A stretch of 64,000 nt of DNA. It comes from Emticicia aquatica (GTDB lineage Bacteria; Bacteroidota; Bacteroidia; Cytophagales; Spirosomataceae). Under the pieces are notes generated by a model. It was not told the origin of the DNA. It saw nothing but the letters and a program-made list of their open reading frames with translations, and ran no database searches. The translations under genes and the position numbers were made by a program. Below, in pieces: positions 47,401-55,387 of this stretch. The stretch spans positions 1,570,001 to 1,634,000 of the forward strand of contig NZ_CAKLPY010000001.1 in assembly GCF_923079645.1 (NCBI RefSeq), written 5' to 3'. Each line of letters starts with the position of its first letter. Within the stretch, counting starts at the first letter, position 1.

Positions 47401-47573
47401 TAAAAATGCTCGCTGAAAAGTCATCTGGTAATCCAACCCAAAGAGCAACACCAAGAAGAAATCAACATATTCACTGTGATACTTTCTTAGAATTAGGTGC
47501 AACAGAAGATTGTACTAGATGTGCTTCTGGAGGCCGAATTTTTGGTGCAAACTTATTTGGCGGTACTGAATAA
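44493..47573 (+). CDS. Secreted two-domain amidohydrolase, first domain degenerate
   Basis: The 1026 residues have a signal peptide (cut after SAFSQ). Two amidohydrolase domains lie in tandem. In domain 1 (about 35-440) the metal motif has decayed: PSLIDIYADYG stands where GLIDxHxH is expected. Domain 2 (about 560-1000) keeps its metal ligands: His628-x-His630 in FDEHSHIALF, His in ITCHSYVQSE and NTFTHILEGY, and Asp in AINSDDAEMARRL. A linker (about 440-560) is Lys-rich. A Cys cluster ends the protein (HCDTF...DCTRCASGG). Such pairs occur widely in Bacteroidota, usually next to a second degenerate amidohydrolase, which here sits 7.8 kb away at 55388. Substrate is unknown, possibly a peptide or cyclic imide. 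Confidence 0.85.
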   Translation: MKKSFIYLITLLFSLSAFSQVTFQRNGVYDERPSQYAFKNATIVVDAQTVLDNAMIYIKNGIIESVGKDLQVPSGTVVYDLKGKRIYPSLIDIYADYGLPEIVRPAGGRGFGGAVQLETNKKGAYDWNQAIKPEVDATAEFKVNAAKAEEMRKIGFGSAAVHIADGIVRGTSAFVSYADDKENNVLLKGKVSAHYSLDKGSSTQSYPVSLMGAVALLRQTYYDAEWYKKGGKMQERNLSLEAFNEMQSLPQIYEASDKLGVLRGDKIGKEFGIQYILKGAGDEYQRIDEIKATNSSLIIPLNFPAAYDVEDPFDASMVSLTEMKHWEMAPANASFLAKAGINFALTTASIKNKGDFWTNLRKAIEFGLPENKALEALTSTPAKLLKVDNLVGSLKKGMIANFIITSENLFSKDNIIYENWIQGKRYILNDMNVTDIRGNYTLNIGEKNNFKLNISGKIDKPEYQFISNDTIKTTPKVSRLSDLFTITTKLDKKDANETRLTGYYDGKNFKGDAILGDGVQVKWEALFKEDAKADVAKKDTTKAKTPQVGQLIFPFTAYGNAQKPQQETMLIKNATVWTNEKEGIIENTDILLQNGKIAQVGKNLVAPTGAKTIDGTGKHLTNGIFDEHSHIALFSINEGQTVSSEVRQEDALNSEDINIYRQLAGGVTSSQLLHGSADCIGGQSALIKLKWGENPNNLLIKGADGFIKFALGENVKNGNNPTPSARFPQTRMGVEQVYVDAFQRAKEYEKAWKDYNALTNKSGVTPPRKEIELDALVEILNKKRFITCHSYVQSEINMLMKVAESFNFNINTFTHILEGYKVADKMKAHGVNASSFSDWWAYKMEVKDAIPHNAAILTKMGVTTAINSDDAEMARRLNQEAAKTVLYGGMSEEEAWKMVTLNPAKMLHLDNRLGSIKVGKDADVVLWNNNPLSIYARPEKTIIDGTVYFDIEKDEQTRESLAKERNRIMLKMLAEKSSGNPTQRATPRRNQHIHCDTFLELGATEDCTRCASGGRIFGANLFGGTE

Positions 47574-47593
47574 TAATATTTAATTGGTGAAAC

Positions 47594-47628
47594 AAAAAAA
47601 GGACTTGAATAAATCAAGTCCTTTTTTT
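47594..47628 (+). terminator. Rho-independent terminator after the two-domain amidohydrolase
   Basis: AAAAAAAGGACTTGA pairs perfectly with TCAAGTCCTTTTTTT around ATAAA. Confidence 0.92.
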
Positions 47629-47806
47629 GTGAATTTTCATTCATAATACTATTTTATTTATGTATGTGACTTTTTCAAAAAATAGCAATTCATGCACATG
47701 TTTTTTAAAAAAATTTCATTAATCGTTTGTCATTTTTAAGCAAAATAGCATTTTATCATAATTATATTTTGCTATTTATTGAATACTTAAAATATTATTC
47801 CGAAAA

Positions 47807-47839
47807 TTTGCAATTTCATAAACAATCTCAATAACTTAG
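47807..47839 (+). promoter_or_regulatory. Probable promoter of the TonB-dependent receptor gene
   Basis: TTTG (47807-47810), 21 bases, TAACTTAG (47832-47839): one mismatch to TAnnTTTG. The predicted leader is about 35 bases. The rest of 47629-47880 shows nothing else. Confidence 0.6.
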
Positions 47840-47880
47840 CAGTTTAATAATTATTAAAAACCAAATATTCTTTAAAATCT

Positions 47881-50589
47881 ATGATGAATCGTTTCACTTA
47901 CTCAGTGTTAGTGTGCTTGTTATTTGTTAGCAATACCCTACTAGCACAATCCCGTACAGTTAATGGAACTGTAAAAGATGCAACAGGCTCAGGTGTACCA
48001 GGTGCTGGTGTAAAAATTAAAGGAACTACAAAAGGAACTTCAACTGGTGCTGCTGGTGAATTCAAACTCGATGGTGTTGCTGAAAATGCTACACTTGAAA
48101 TTTCAGCTATTGGTTACGAAACTCAAAGTGTAAGTGTTCCAGCTTCAGGCGACTTATCAATTATATTGAAAGATGCTGCAACTTCACTCGATGAAGTAGT
48201 CATCTCAGTTGGTAGCCGTAACTCAAAAAGAACCTTGACAGATACTCCTCTTCCGATTGACATTGTCTCTACGGCAGATTTAAAAAGTACTGGCCAAACT
48301 ACATTCGACAAAGCTTTGCAATACCGTGTTCCTTCATTTAACACGGTACAAACGCCTGTTAATGATGCAACGTCGCTTCTTGACCCTTATGAAATTCGTA
48401 ATATGGGACCAAGCAGAACATTGATTTTGATTAATGGAAAGCGTAAAAACTCAAGTGCCTTGACTTATATTCAAACATCACCAGGCCGTGGTGAAAGTGG
48501 AGCTGATATTTCAGCAATACCAACTGAGGCAATCAAAAGAGTTGAAATTTTACGTGATGGAGCATCAGCTCAATATGGCTCTGATGCAATTGCGGGTGTA
48601 ATGAATATTATCTTGAAAGATAGATTTGAGTATGGCTCTGTCACATTAAATAGTGGTGTTACACACAAAGGTGATGGTGGAGTTGCAGGAATTACCTTGA
48701 ACAATGGAGCAAACTTTGGAGAAAAAGGCTATATCAATTATACTGTCGGTTTATCTCACGTTGGCCTAGCTAACCGTCCTGGTGTAGTAAGTGCAGAAGC
48801 TGAAGCTGATGGAGATTTAGGGTTTGGAGCCCCACTTTCAGATGTTCAGGCTTTCTTGAAACTTAAACCCGATGCAGGAAATATCAATGGCTCACCAGAA
48901 ACAGCCGCAGCGAAATTTTCAGTAAATGGTGGTGTAGGAATTGGTGCTAATTCAGAACTTTATTACACAGGTGCTTATGTTTTCAAAAAAGTAAACAGTT
49001 TTGCAAACTATCGTACGCCATATTGGAGAACATCTGATGATGGATTACTACATGCTGCAGGTACTCCTTATTTAGGCTATGTACCAACATTTGAAGGCGA
49101 CTTGAATGACTATAATGGAACAATTGGTGTTCGCTCAGAAAAAAATGGTTGGAAATCTGATGTTAGCTTCACCGTAGGCGGAAACAAACAATTATATACA
49201 GTCAGCAATTCAAGAAATAGAGGATTAGGTAAAAATAGCCCAATCCAATTTAAACCAGGCGGTTATGAATTTAGTCACAAGGTTGGAAATATTGACCTTT
49301 CTAAAGCATTGAGTGAAAAAGTAAATTTATCAGTTGGTTCTGAGTTTAGAGCGGAAGAGTTTACTATCATTGCTGGAGATACAGCTTCTTATGCAACTGC
49401 TCCTGGTGCAGACTCATTCCCAGGTATTAGTGCAGCAAATGCAAAAACATCAACTCGCTACAATTTTGGTGCTTATGTTGGTTTAGGTATCGACATTACC
49501 AAAGATTTCTTAATTGATGGAACAGCTCGTTTGGAAAAATATAGTGATTTTGGAAACGCATTTGTTTGGAAAATTAGCTCTCGCTACAAATTTGCTGACG
49601 ATAAAGTTACTCTTCGTGCATCTATTTCAACAGGCTTCAGAGCTCCATCAATGGCTCAAAGTAATTTACAATTAGCACAAGCTAGTTTTGTTCCTGGACA
49701 AGGTATTCAAACAAAAGGTATTGTAAATAATAATAGCCCGCAAGCATTCTTATTAGGTGTACCAAAGTTGAAAGCAGAAAACTCTGTTAACTTTACTGCT
49801 GGTTTAGGCCTAAATCCTACTAAAAACTTTAGTGCAACGTTAGATTTCTATAGCATTAAAGTTGATAATAGAATTATCTTAAGTTCAGAAATTGCTGCTG
49901 GAAGTGGAGCTCAAGCAGCTGCGTTAAATAAAATTTTGGAAGATAATGGAATTGTCGCAGTTAGCTTTTTTGTAAATGGTATCAATACACTAACACAAGG
50001 TTTAGACTTTGTTGCTAATTACAAAAATGTCGTGTTAGGTAAAGGTAAGTTAGCCTTCAATTTTGCAGGAAACTATACTTTGAAAAACGCTAAAGTTGGA
50101 GAAGCATTGACACCTTCATTAATTAAAGCCGCGGGACAATCAATCATCGATGCTACACAAGAAGCATTATTATTAACTTCTCGTCCTAAGTATAAAGCAA
50201 TTTTAGGTGTTGATTATGTAGTTGGTAAAATGAATTTCAATGTTAATAATACTTTATTTGGGCCGACAACTTTCCGTCAAAATGGTTTGAATGCAAACTT
50301 GAAAACTGTATTTGACCCTAAAATCGTAACAGATTTAGGTGCTAATTTTCAATTAGGTAAAAGTTTAACTTTGGGATTGAATATCAATAATTTATTCAAT
50401 ATTATGCCAAAATGGAATCTTGTTGCTCTTAATGCTGCAGGTGAAGCCATTTTGAAAGACCCGAAACAAGTATTTTTCAACACCAATTTGATTACATTTA
50501 ATGGTCGCTATTCAAATGTAACTTATGATGGCTCACATTTTAGCCAATTAGGAACTACATTTGCTGCAAACTTAAATTTAAGATTCTAA
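47881..50589 (+). CDS. TonB-dependent receptor with N-terminal CarboxypepD_reg domain
   Basis: This is an outer-membrane receptor of 902 residues. A signal peptide is cut near NTLLAQS. The CarboxypepD_reg beta-sandwich (about 26-105) begins VNGTVKDATGSGVPGAGVKIKGT. The plug domain starts at SLDEVVISVGSRN and contains the typical RTLILINGKRKNSS and VEILRDGASAQYGSDAIAGV. The barrel ends in a Phe (FAANLNLRF). It is not in a SusC/SusD pair: no SusD gene follows, and the plug resembles the ordinary siderophore/vitamin/peptide class. Ligand is unknown. It is a single-gene unit with a clear promoter and terminator. Confidence 0.93.
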   Translation: MMNRFTYSVLVCLLFVSNTLLAQSRTVNGTVKDATGSGVPGAGVKIKGTTKGTSTGAAGEFKLDGVAENATLEISAIGYETQSVSVPASGDLSIILKDAATSLDEVVISVGSRNSKRTLTDTPLPIDIVSTADLKSTGQTTFDKALQYRVPSFNTVQTPVNDATSLLDPYEIRNMGPSRTLILINGKRKNSSALTYIQTSPGRGESGADISAIPTEAIKRVEILRDGASAQYGSDAIAGVMNIILKDRFEYGSVTLNSGVTHKGDGGVAGITLNNGANFGEKGYINYTVGLSHVGLANRPGVVSAEAEADGDLGFGAPLSDVQAFLKLKPDAGNINGSPETAAAKFSVNGGVGIGANSELYYTGAYVFKKVNSFANYRTPYWRTSDDGLLHAAGTPYLGYVPTFEGDLNDYNGTIGVRSEKNGWKSDVSFTVGGNKQLYTVSNSRNRGLGKNSPIQFKPGGYEFSHKVGNIDLSKALSEKVNLSVGSEFRAEEFTIIAGDTASYATAPGADSFPGISAANAKTSTRYNFGAYVGLGIDITKDFLIDGTARLEKYSDFGNAFVWKISSRYKFADDKVTLRASISTGFRAPSMAQSNLQLAQASFVPGQGIQTKGIVNNNSPQAFLLGVPKLKAENSVNFTAGLGLNPTKNFSATLDFYSIKVDNRIILSSEIAAGSGAQAAALNKILEDNGIVAVSFFVNGINTLTQGLDFVANYKNVVLGKGKLAFNFAGNYTLKNAKVGEALTPSLIKAAGQSIIDATQEALLLTSRPKYKAILGVDYVVGKMNFNVNNTLFGPTTFRQNGLNANLKTVFDPKIVTDLGANFQLGKSLTLGLNINNLFNIMPKWNLVALNAAGEAILKDPKQVFFNTNLITFNGRYSNVTYDGSHFSQLGTTFAANLNLRF

Positions 50590-50606
50590 AATAACTTATT
50601 GAAACT

Positions 50607-50644
50607 AAAAATGCTCCGAAATGTAATTTTCGGAGCATTTTTTT
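50607..50644. terminator. Bidirectional terminator after the TonB receptor gene
   Basis: AAAAATGCTCCGAAA pairs with TTTCGGAGCATTTTT, followed by more T. Confidence 0.92.
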
Positions 50645-50656
50645 ATAAAATAATTA

Positions 50657-51145
50657 TTAATCCAACCATTGATACATAACGAAAGCATCAACTAATCCAA
50701 GTTTTTGATGTTGAAATGCTTTTGGTAAACGCCCTATAATTTCAAATCCACATTTTTGCCAAACACGAATTGCCACTTCATTCGTACTAATTACGATATT
50801 AAATTGCATTGCTTTGAAACCTATTTTTTTAGCTTCTATCAAAGAAAAACGGCACATTTGTTCAGCAATTCCTTTTCCTCGATGTCTTGGATGAACCAAA
50901 TATCCTGCATTTGCAACATGAGAGCCTAAATCTGGTTGATTTTGTTTGATATAAAAAGTGCCAACAACTTCTCCATCATTTTCACAAACAAAAGCATATT
51001 TATCATCTGCAGACCAATAGTTTAACATTTGTTCCTGGCTTGAATTTGGGTTAAATACCAAAGTATCGCCTTCATTAATAACAAGTTTAAGTATTTCCCA
51101 AACTTCCGCAGCATCACGGCTATATTCAAATTTTCTAATTATCAT
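50657..51145 (-). CDS. GNAT-family N-acetyltransferase
   Basis: The 162 residues form one GNAT fold. The acetyl-CoA loop, normally Q/RxxGxG/A, is seen in LVHPRHRGKGIAEQMCRFSLIEA. The C-terminal part IVISTNEVAIRVWQKCGFEIIGRLPKAF is typical of the phosphinothricin/YhhY-like group that acts on amino acids, amines or antibiotics. Substrate cannot be told. It starts three bases after the methyltransferase stop codon on the same strand, so the two genes are coupled. Whether they work together is not clear. Confidence 0.9.
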   Translation of the reverse strand: MIIRKFEYSRDAAEVWEILKLVINEGDTLVFNPNSSQEQMLNYWSADDKYAFVCENDGEVVGTFYIKQNQPDLGSHVANAGYLVHPRHRGKGIAEQMCRFSLIEAKKIGFKAMQFNIVISTNEVAIRVWQKCGFEIIGRLPKAFQHQKLGLVDAFVMYQWLD

Positions 51146-51148
51146 AAA

Positions 51149-51892
51149 TTATTTAATCTTTCGAGCAATAAAAAAATTATCATCCCAAGCATACGATTTT
51201 TTTGGTAAAATATCTATTAACTCAAAACCTGTCAAATTCAAAAATAAAGTTAATTCATCTTGTGTAAATGCCCTTAATGTTGAAAAATCATTACCTATTT
51301 CTTCAAAAAAACCATCAATATTTTTCTTGAAATAAACGGAAGTCCAATCCCAAGTCCAACCATTTTGTAGATTAATTCTATTATTGCTTATTCTTTTGTA
51401 ATGATTATCTTTAAAACTTGCCATAAGTTCATCAACTTTTTCATTCTCAAAAGTCAAAAATAATTTTGAAGCATCGATTGCATCAAACATCAGTAATCCA
51501 CCAATATTCAATAATTGATTTATGTTTTTCAAACCATCAATAAGCCCTTTATTTTCAGTCAAATAACTAATACTTCTACCAGTAATGATTGCACAATCAA
51601 ATTTTTTCGTTTGCTTAAAACTCCTAATATCTCCATTAACAAACTGAGCTTTTGGAGCATTTTGTCTAGCAATATCAATCATTTCTTGAAATAAATCTAG
51701 CCCAAGATATTGATAGTTTGCAGTAATTAATCGCTTTGCCAAATTCCCAGTTCCACAACCAATTTCAATGATAGATTCAATTTTGTTAGCTTTAAGATGT
51801 TCATCATAAAATTCAAACTCCTCATCATAATTAAAAAGTGTTTGATAAATTTCATGATAAACATTGGCTAAATTTGTATATAACTTACTCAT
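51149..51892 (-). CDS. Class I SAM-dependent methyltransferase
   Basis: This is a cytosolic 247-residue protein with a Rossmann-type methyltransferase fold. Motif I, the SAM-binding loop, is SIIEIGCGTGNLAKRL; motif II holds an acidic residue in YLGLDLFQEMID; and DCAIITGRSISYLTENKG follows as motif IV. The C-terminal half is like those annotated as small-molecule or ubiquinone/tellurite-type methyltransferases, but no substrate signature is visible. Its promoter is probably in the gap shared with the divergent HU gene. The GNAT gene follows three bases downstream. Confidence 0.88.
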   Translation of the reverse strand: MSKLYTNLANVYHEIYQTLFNYDEEFEFYDEHLKANKIESIIEIGCGTGNLAKRLITANYQYLGLDLFQEMIDIARQNAPKAQFVNGDIRSFKQTKKFDCAIITGRSISYLTENKGLIDGLKNINQLLNIGGLLMFDAIDASKLFLTFENEKVDELMASFKDNHYKRISNNRINLQNGWTWDWTSVYFKKNIDGFFEEIGNDFSTLRAFTQDELTLFLNLTGFELIDILPKKSYAWDDNFFIARKIK

Positions 51893-52071
51893 TTTATAAA
51901 AAATTTTCTTAGCATTTAATTATTTTGTAACATTAAAACTAAGTTTTATCCATTAGAAATGTATTTCATTTGCTAAATTTATTGTTTGATTGTTCGTTTT
52001 TAAAAAAATATTTTTTAATCGAATTTTGTGATTGTTAAACTAAATACTTTTAAAAGTAAATTGATAAGTAC

Positions 52072-52350
52072 ATGACTAAGTCTGAATTGTTTAATAAAAT
52101 ATCGGCAGACACTCATCTTAAAATTGATGAAGTTTCGGCTACTATTGAAACATTATTTGAATTAATCAAACAAGAAGCCACTGCGGGTAATAAAGTAACT
52201 TTCAAAGGATTTGGTTCATTTACTGTAAAAAAACGTTCTGCAAAAAAAACTCAGTTAATTCATAAGAAAAAAACTATTTCAATTGAAGAATATTACATTC
52301 CTTCCTTTTTACCTTCTGCTGCTTTCAAGGAACTTACTAAATCACTTTAG
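52072..52350 (+). CDS. HU-family DNA-binding protein
   Basis: This 92-residue nucleoid protein has the HU/IHF fold: two N-terminal helices (MTKSELFNKISADTHLKIDE...IETLFELIKQEA), then the beta-arm with the signature VTFKGFGSFTVKKRSAKK, and a C-terminal helix. The arm tip, which usually has NPxTG with the intercalating Pro, reads KKTQLIHKKKTISIEEYYIPSFLPS, so the usual tip is replaced by a Lys-rich one. It should bind and bend DNA with little specificity. It is single, with a strong terminator. Confidence 0.93.
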   Translation: MTKSELFNKISADTHLKIDEVSATIETLFELIKQEATAGNKVTFKGFGSFTVKKRSAKKTQLIHKKKTISIEEYYIPSFLPSAAFKELTKSL

Positions 52351-52383
52351 TTTTTTCTATAAAATTAAAATCGTAATCCAAAT

Positions 52384-52436
52384 AAAAGCACAAACATGCT
52401 TATTCATTAAAAGTAAGCTGTTTAGTGCTTTTTTTA
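52384..52436 (+). terminator. Long terminator hairpin after the HU gene
   Basis: AAAAGCAC/GTGCTTTT (52384-52391, 52425-52432) is extended inward by AAACA/TGTTT and GCTTA/TAAGC with single-base bulges, then a T-run. Confidence 0.85.
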
Positions 52437-52450
52437 TTGAATGAAAACAA

Positions 52451-54319
52451 TCATTCTGCAATCGGGAAAATTAATTCAAATATAGTTCCATTTCCACTTT
52501 TAGCTAATATTTCACCATTATTCTGCTCAATCAAATCTTTGCACAAGGATAATCCAAGACCAGTTCCTTTCTCACCTTCTGTACCGCGGTTTAATTTTGG
52601 ATTTGTGAAAATAGTTGTTAATTCGGCAGATGTAATACCAATCCCCGAATCTTCAATAATAATTTTAACAAGTTTATCTTCAATCAACGCACTAATAGAA
52701 ATCTTACCAAATCGTGGTGTAAATTTAATTGCATTATTTAATAAATTTCGGATGATTGTTTGGATATGATTTTCATCGACATAAATTAACATATTTTGTG
52801 GCAAATCGCTTTCTAAAAGAATTTGCTTTTGTTTGGCTAGTTCAATAAAAATATCCAAAATATCATCAATCAAATCTTTTACTTCAACGGTTTTGAAATT
52901 TGGTTTAAGTCCATTCATTTGTGAAAGTGACCATAAAAGCAAATTTTCTAGTAAAGTATAAATATTATCTACATTTTGTTGAAGTGTTTTAGATAATTCA
53001 ACAAAGCTTTCGGACGTCAAAGCTTTATTTTCAAACAATTGTAGCAAGCGTTTTATAGAAACAATTGGATTCTTCAAATCGTGTGCGATAATGCTGAATA
53101 ATTTATCTTTTGTTGAATTTAATTTTCCCAGTTCCTGTTTTTGAATTTCTATTCGTTTCTTATTTCTTTGGAGTATAATCAAAAAACTGATAAGCAAGAC
53201 AACTACAACAATTGCAGCAATGAGCAAAATTAATTGCTGTCTTTTTTGAACTTCTAATAAGGTAATTTTAATTTCTTTTTTTTCTAAATCTAATTCTGTT
53301 TTCAGTTGGAGTATTTGAAACTTACTATCGTTTGTTTGTCTTTTTTGTTCAAGCCACAAACGGAGTTCAGAAATTTCTTTACTAGCAAAATATGCTTTTT
53401 TATAGGCATTTTGATTGAGATAAACCGGTAAAATACTTCGATAGGCTATATACAAATGCAGCGAATCAGGCTTAAGTTTAAGCTTTTCTAACTTTATCAT
53501 TTTTAGAAAAATACTTTCTGCAACGCTGTAATGTTGTACATAATTTTCTAATCTTGCTGAGTCAATCATATTAATGAAATAGCTCTTGCTTTTTTTTCTT
53601 TTATTTTTAACATCATAGAGTTTCCGAGAAAATGATTGTACAATTTTCTTTTTCCCCTGAAGTTCAAGAATCTCACAATAGTCCAATCCAAAAGAAAACC
53701 AATGCTCGAAATCATATTTTTGACAGGCAGCCATTGCATTGAGTATTGAAGCTTCTGCTTTCTTATAGTCTTGATTCCGAATGTAACTACCAGACATTAT
53801 ATCATAAGTATCGGCAATTACTTTCCAGTTTTTTGATTTTTTGGCATTTTCAATTGCTAATTTATAAATATCATCAGGATTTGCAGTCTTTTGATGTTCA
53901 GCAATAATTCCAATTAATTGATAACATCTTGCTAAATTCAGGAAATCATTATTTTTTTTAGCAACTTCAACACCTCTATTTAGCCATTTTAATGCTTTTG
54001 TTTCATCCAAAGCTTTCGATTCACCTCTAGGAAAATACAAATATGTGTAACCGATTTGGTGCATTGCTTGAGCCGTTTCAAAGGCATAGTTTTTACTTTG
54101 AGCCAATTGTAATGACTGATTTAGGTAATAAAAACATGAATCTATATTAACGTTTTCATATTGTTTCCCTAATTCAAGGTATAATTGAGTTTTTAATGAA
54201 TCAGTCTTAGCATGTAATATTTGTTTCTTTAATAAAGGAATATTTTGGGCATAAGCATATCCACACCAAAATACAATGATTAGGCAACTGAAAACTTTTT
54301 TAAATGTTGATAAAAACAT
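52451..54319 (-). CDS. TPR-containing membrane sensor histidine kinase
   Basis: The 622 residues begin with a signal peptide (ends AYAQ), followed by about 300 residues of helical TPR repeats (text such as YLELGKQYENVNIDSCFYYLNQSLQLAQ), one membrane helix (about 356-378), a coiled coil, and a kinase core. His413 in IIAHDLKNPIVSI is the phosphorylation site; IIRNLLNNAIKFTP (N box), IEDSGIGI (G1) and KGTGLGLSL (G2) form the ATPase. The core is HisKA-like, not the LytS/His_kinase type. It lies 144 bp downstream of a LytTR regulator gene on the same strand. Partnership is likely by position but untested. Confidence 0.92.
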   Translation of the reverse strand: MFLSTFKKVFSCLIIVFWCGYAYAQNIPLLKKQILHAKTDSLKTQLYLELGKQYENVNIDSCFYYLNQSLQLAQSKNYAFETAQAMHQIGYTYLYFPRGESKALDETKALKWLNRGVEVAKKNNDFLNLARCYQLIGIIAEHQKTANPDDIYKLAIENAKKSKNWKVIADTYDIMSGSYIRNQDYKKAEASILNAMAACQKYDFEHWFSFGLDYCEILELQGKKKIVQSFSRKLYDVKNKRKKSKSYFINMIDSARLENYVQHYSVAESIFLKMIKLEKLKLKPDSLHLYIAYRSILPVYLNQNAYKKAYFASKEISELRLWLEQKRQTNDSKFQILQLKTELDLEKKEIKITLLEVQKRQQLILLIAAIVVVVLLISFLIILQRNKKRIEIQKQELGKLNSTKDKLFSIIAHDLKNPIVSIKRLLQLFENKALTSESFVELSKTLQQNVDNIYTLLENLLLWSLSQMNGLKPNFKTVEVKDLIDDILDIFIELAKQKQILLESDLPQNMLIYVDENHIQTIIRNLLNNAIKFTPRFGKISISALIEDKLVKIIIEDSGIGITSAELTTIFTNPKLNRGTEGEKGTGLGLSLCKDLIEQNNGEILAKSGNGTIFELIFPIAE

Positions 54320-54463
54320 TGAGGTTTTGGTTAGTAATGAATCATTTTATCAAAAAAATGCCAACTATCGTATAACTTACTATTACAATTTATAATAAGT
54401 TATTCAATTTCCATTTATTTTTTCTAAATTTTAATAATTCAAATGAGCAATTAATAAAGAAAA

Positions 54464-55156
54464 TTATAAGTCATTCTGAATGGTTTTCTCGACATTTTCT
54501 CTGTAGTAGTTTCCCAATGGAATCTTGATTTTATCAATCAAAATGTATTTTGCAGCAATTGCGGTAATCCGTGATTTTGAAACAAGATAGGATTTATGCA
54601 CCCTGAGCATATTTTGTTCAGCAATTTTATCTTGTAAATTTGAAATTGACTCACTAATTACAACAATTTTTTCGTCAGTATGTACTTTAGTAAAAGAACC
54701 ATAGGCTTCTATGTAAACGATGTCATTAATACTAAATTTTATTAATTCACGTCCTGCCTTCAAATAGATATTTAATTCTTCATTACTTTCATTAGGATTT
54801 CCACTATCAATAGCTCTACCAACAGCTTTCAAAAATCTTCCTAATGGATAGGGTTTCACAAGAAAATCAATCACTCCAATATCAAAAGCTTCAACTGCAA
54901 ATCCGACATGAGACGTTGTAAAGATAACTTTAGGAGGGTTTTTAAGAGATTTAATAAACTCAATACCATTAATATTGGGTAATTCGATATCAACAAACAT
55001 AAAATCTATCGTTCCTGATTGAATCAACGGAAGAGCATCCAGAGGTTTTGAGAAAATTTGAATTAATTCAATATGAGGTAAGTGCTTGAGGTTTTGTTCG
55101 ATAAACATTTGTTCAATTATATCATCTTCAATGATAATACACTTAAAACTTTTCAT
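54464..55156 (-). CDS. LytTR-family response regulator
   Basis: The 230 residues have an N-terminal receiver domain (1-120) with acidic Glu10/Asp11/Asp12, the phosphoacceptor Asp56 in FMFVDIELPNINGIEF, and the Lys of LVKPYPLGRF. The C-terminal LytTR DNA-binding domain (about 130-228) carries YLKAGRELIKFSINDIVYIEAYGSFTKVHT and LRVHKSYLVSKSRITAI. It should bind direct-repeat promoter sites. The following gene encodes a TPR sensor kinase, with a hairpin ATAACTTA/TAAGTTAT (54372-54403) between them that could adjust the ratio. The promoter is in the divergent gap before the amidohydrolase-like gene. Confidence 0.93.
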   Translation of the reverse strand: MKSFKCIIIEDDIIEQMFIEQNLKHLPHIELIQIFSKPLDALPLIQSGTIDFMFVDIELPNINGIEFIKSLKNPPKVIFTTSHVGFAVEAFDIGVIDFLVKPYPLGRFLKAVGRAIDSGNPNESNEELNIYLKAGRELIKFSINDIVYIEAYGSFTKVHTDEKIVVISESISNLQDKIAEQNMLRVHKSYLVSKSRITAIAAKYILIDKIKIPLGNYYRENVEKTIQNDL

Positions 55157-55387
55157 ATCAATAATTGGTGGTTTGTTTATAATTCACAAGTATAGTAGTA
55201 AGAGCCTCAGCAAAATAATTTAGCAATTTACATTTTATATTCATATTCTAAAAATTCATCAATAAAAACTGTGTTAAAATACTTAGTTCAATCTAAATAA
55301 GGGTAAAATGGCACACAGATTTGAATTAAATATTTGGAATTAAGCATATTTTTCACAAAATTTGTTCATCAAACTAAAACCTGCCTA

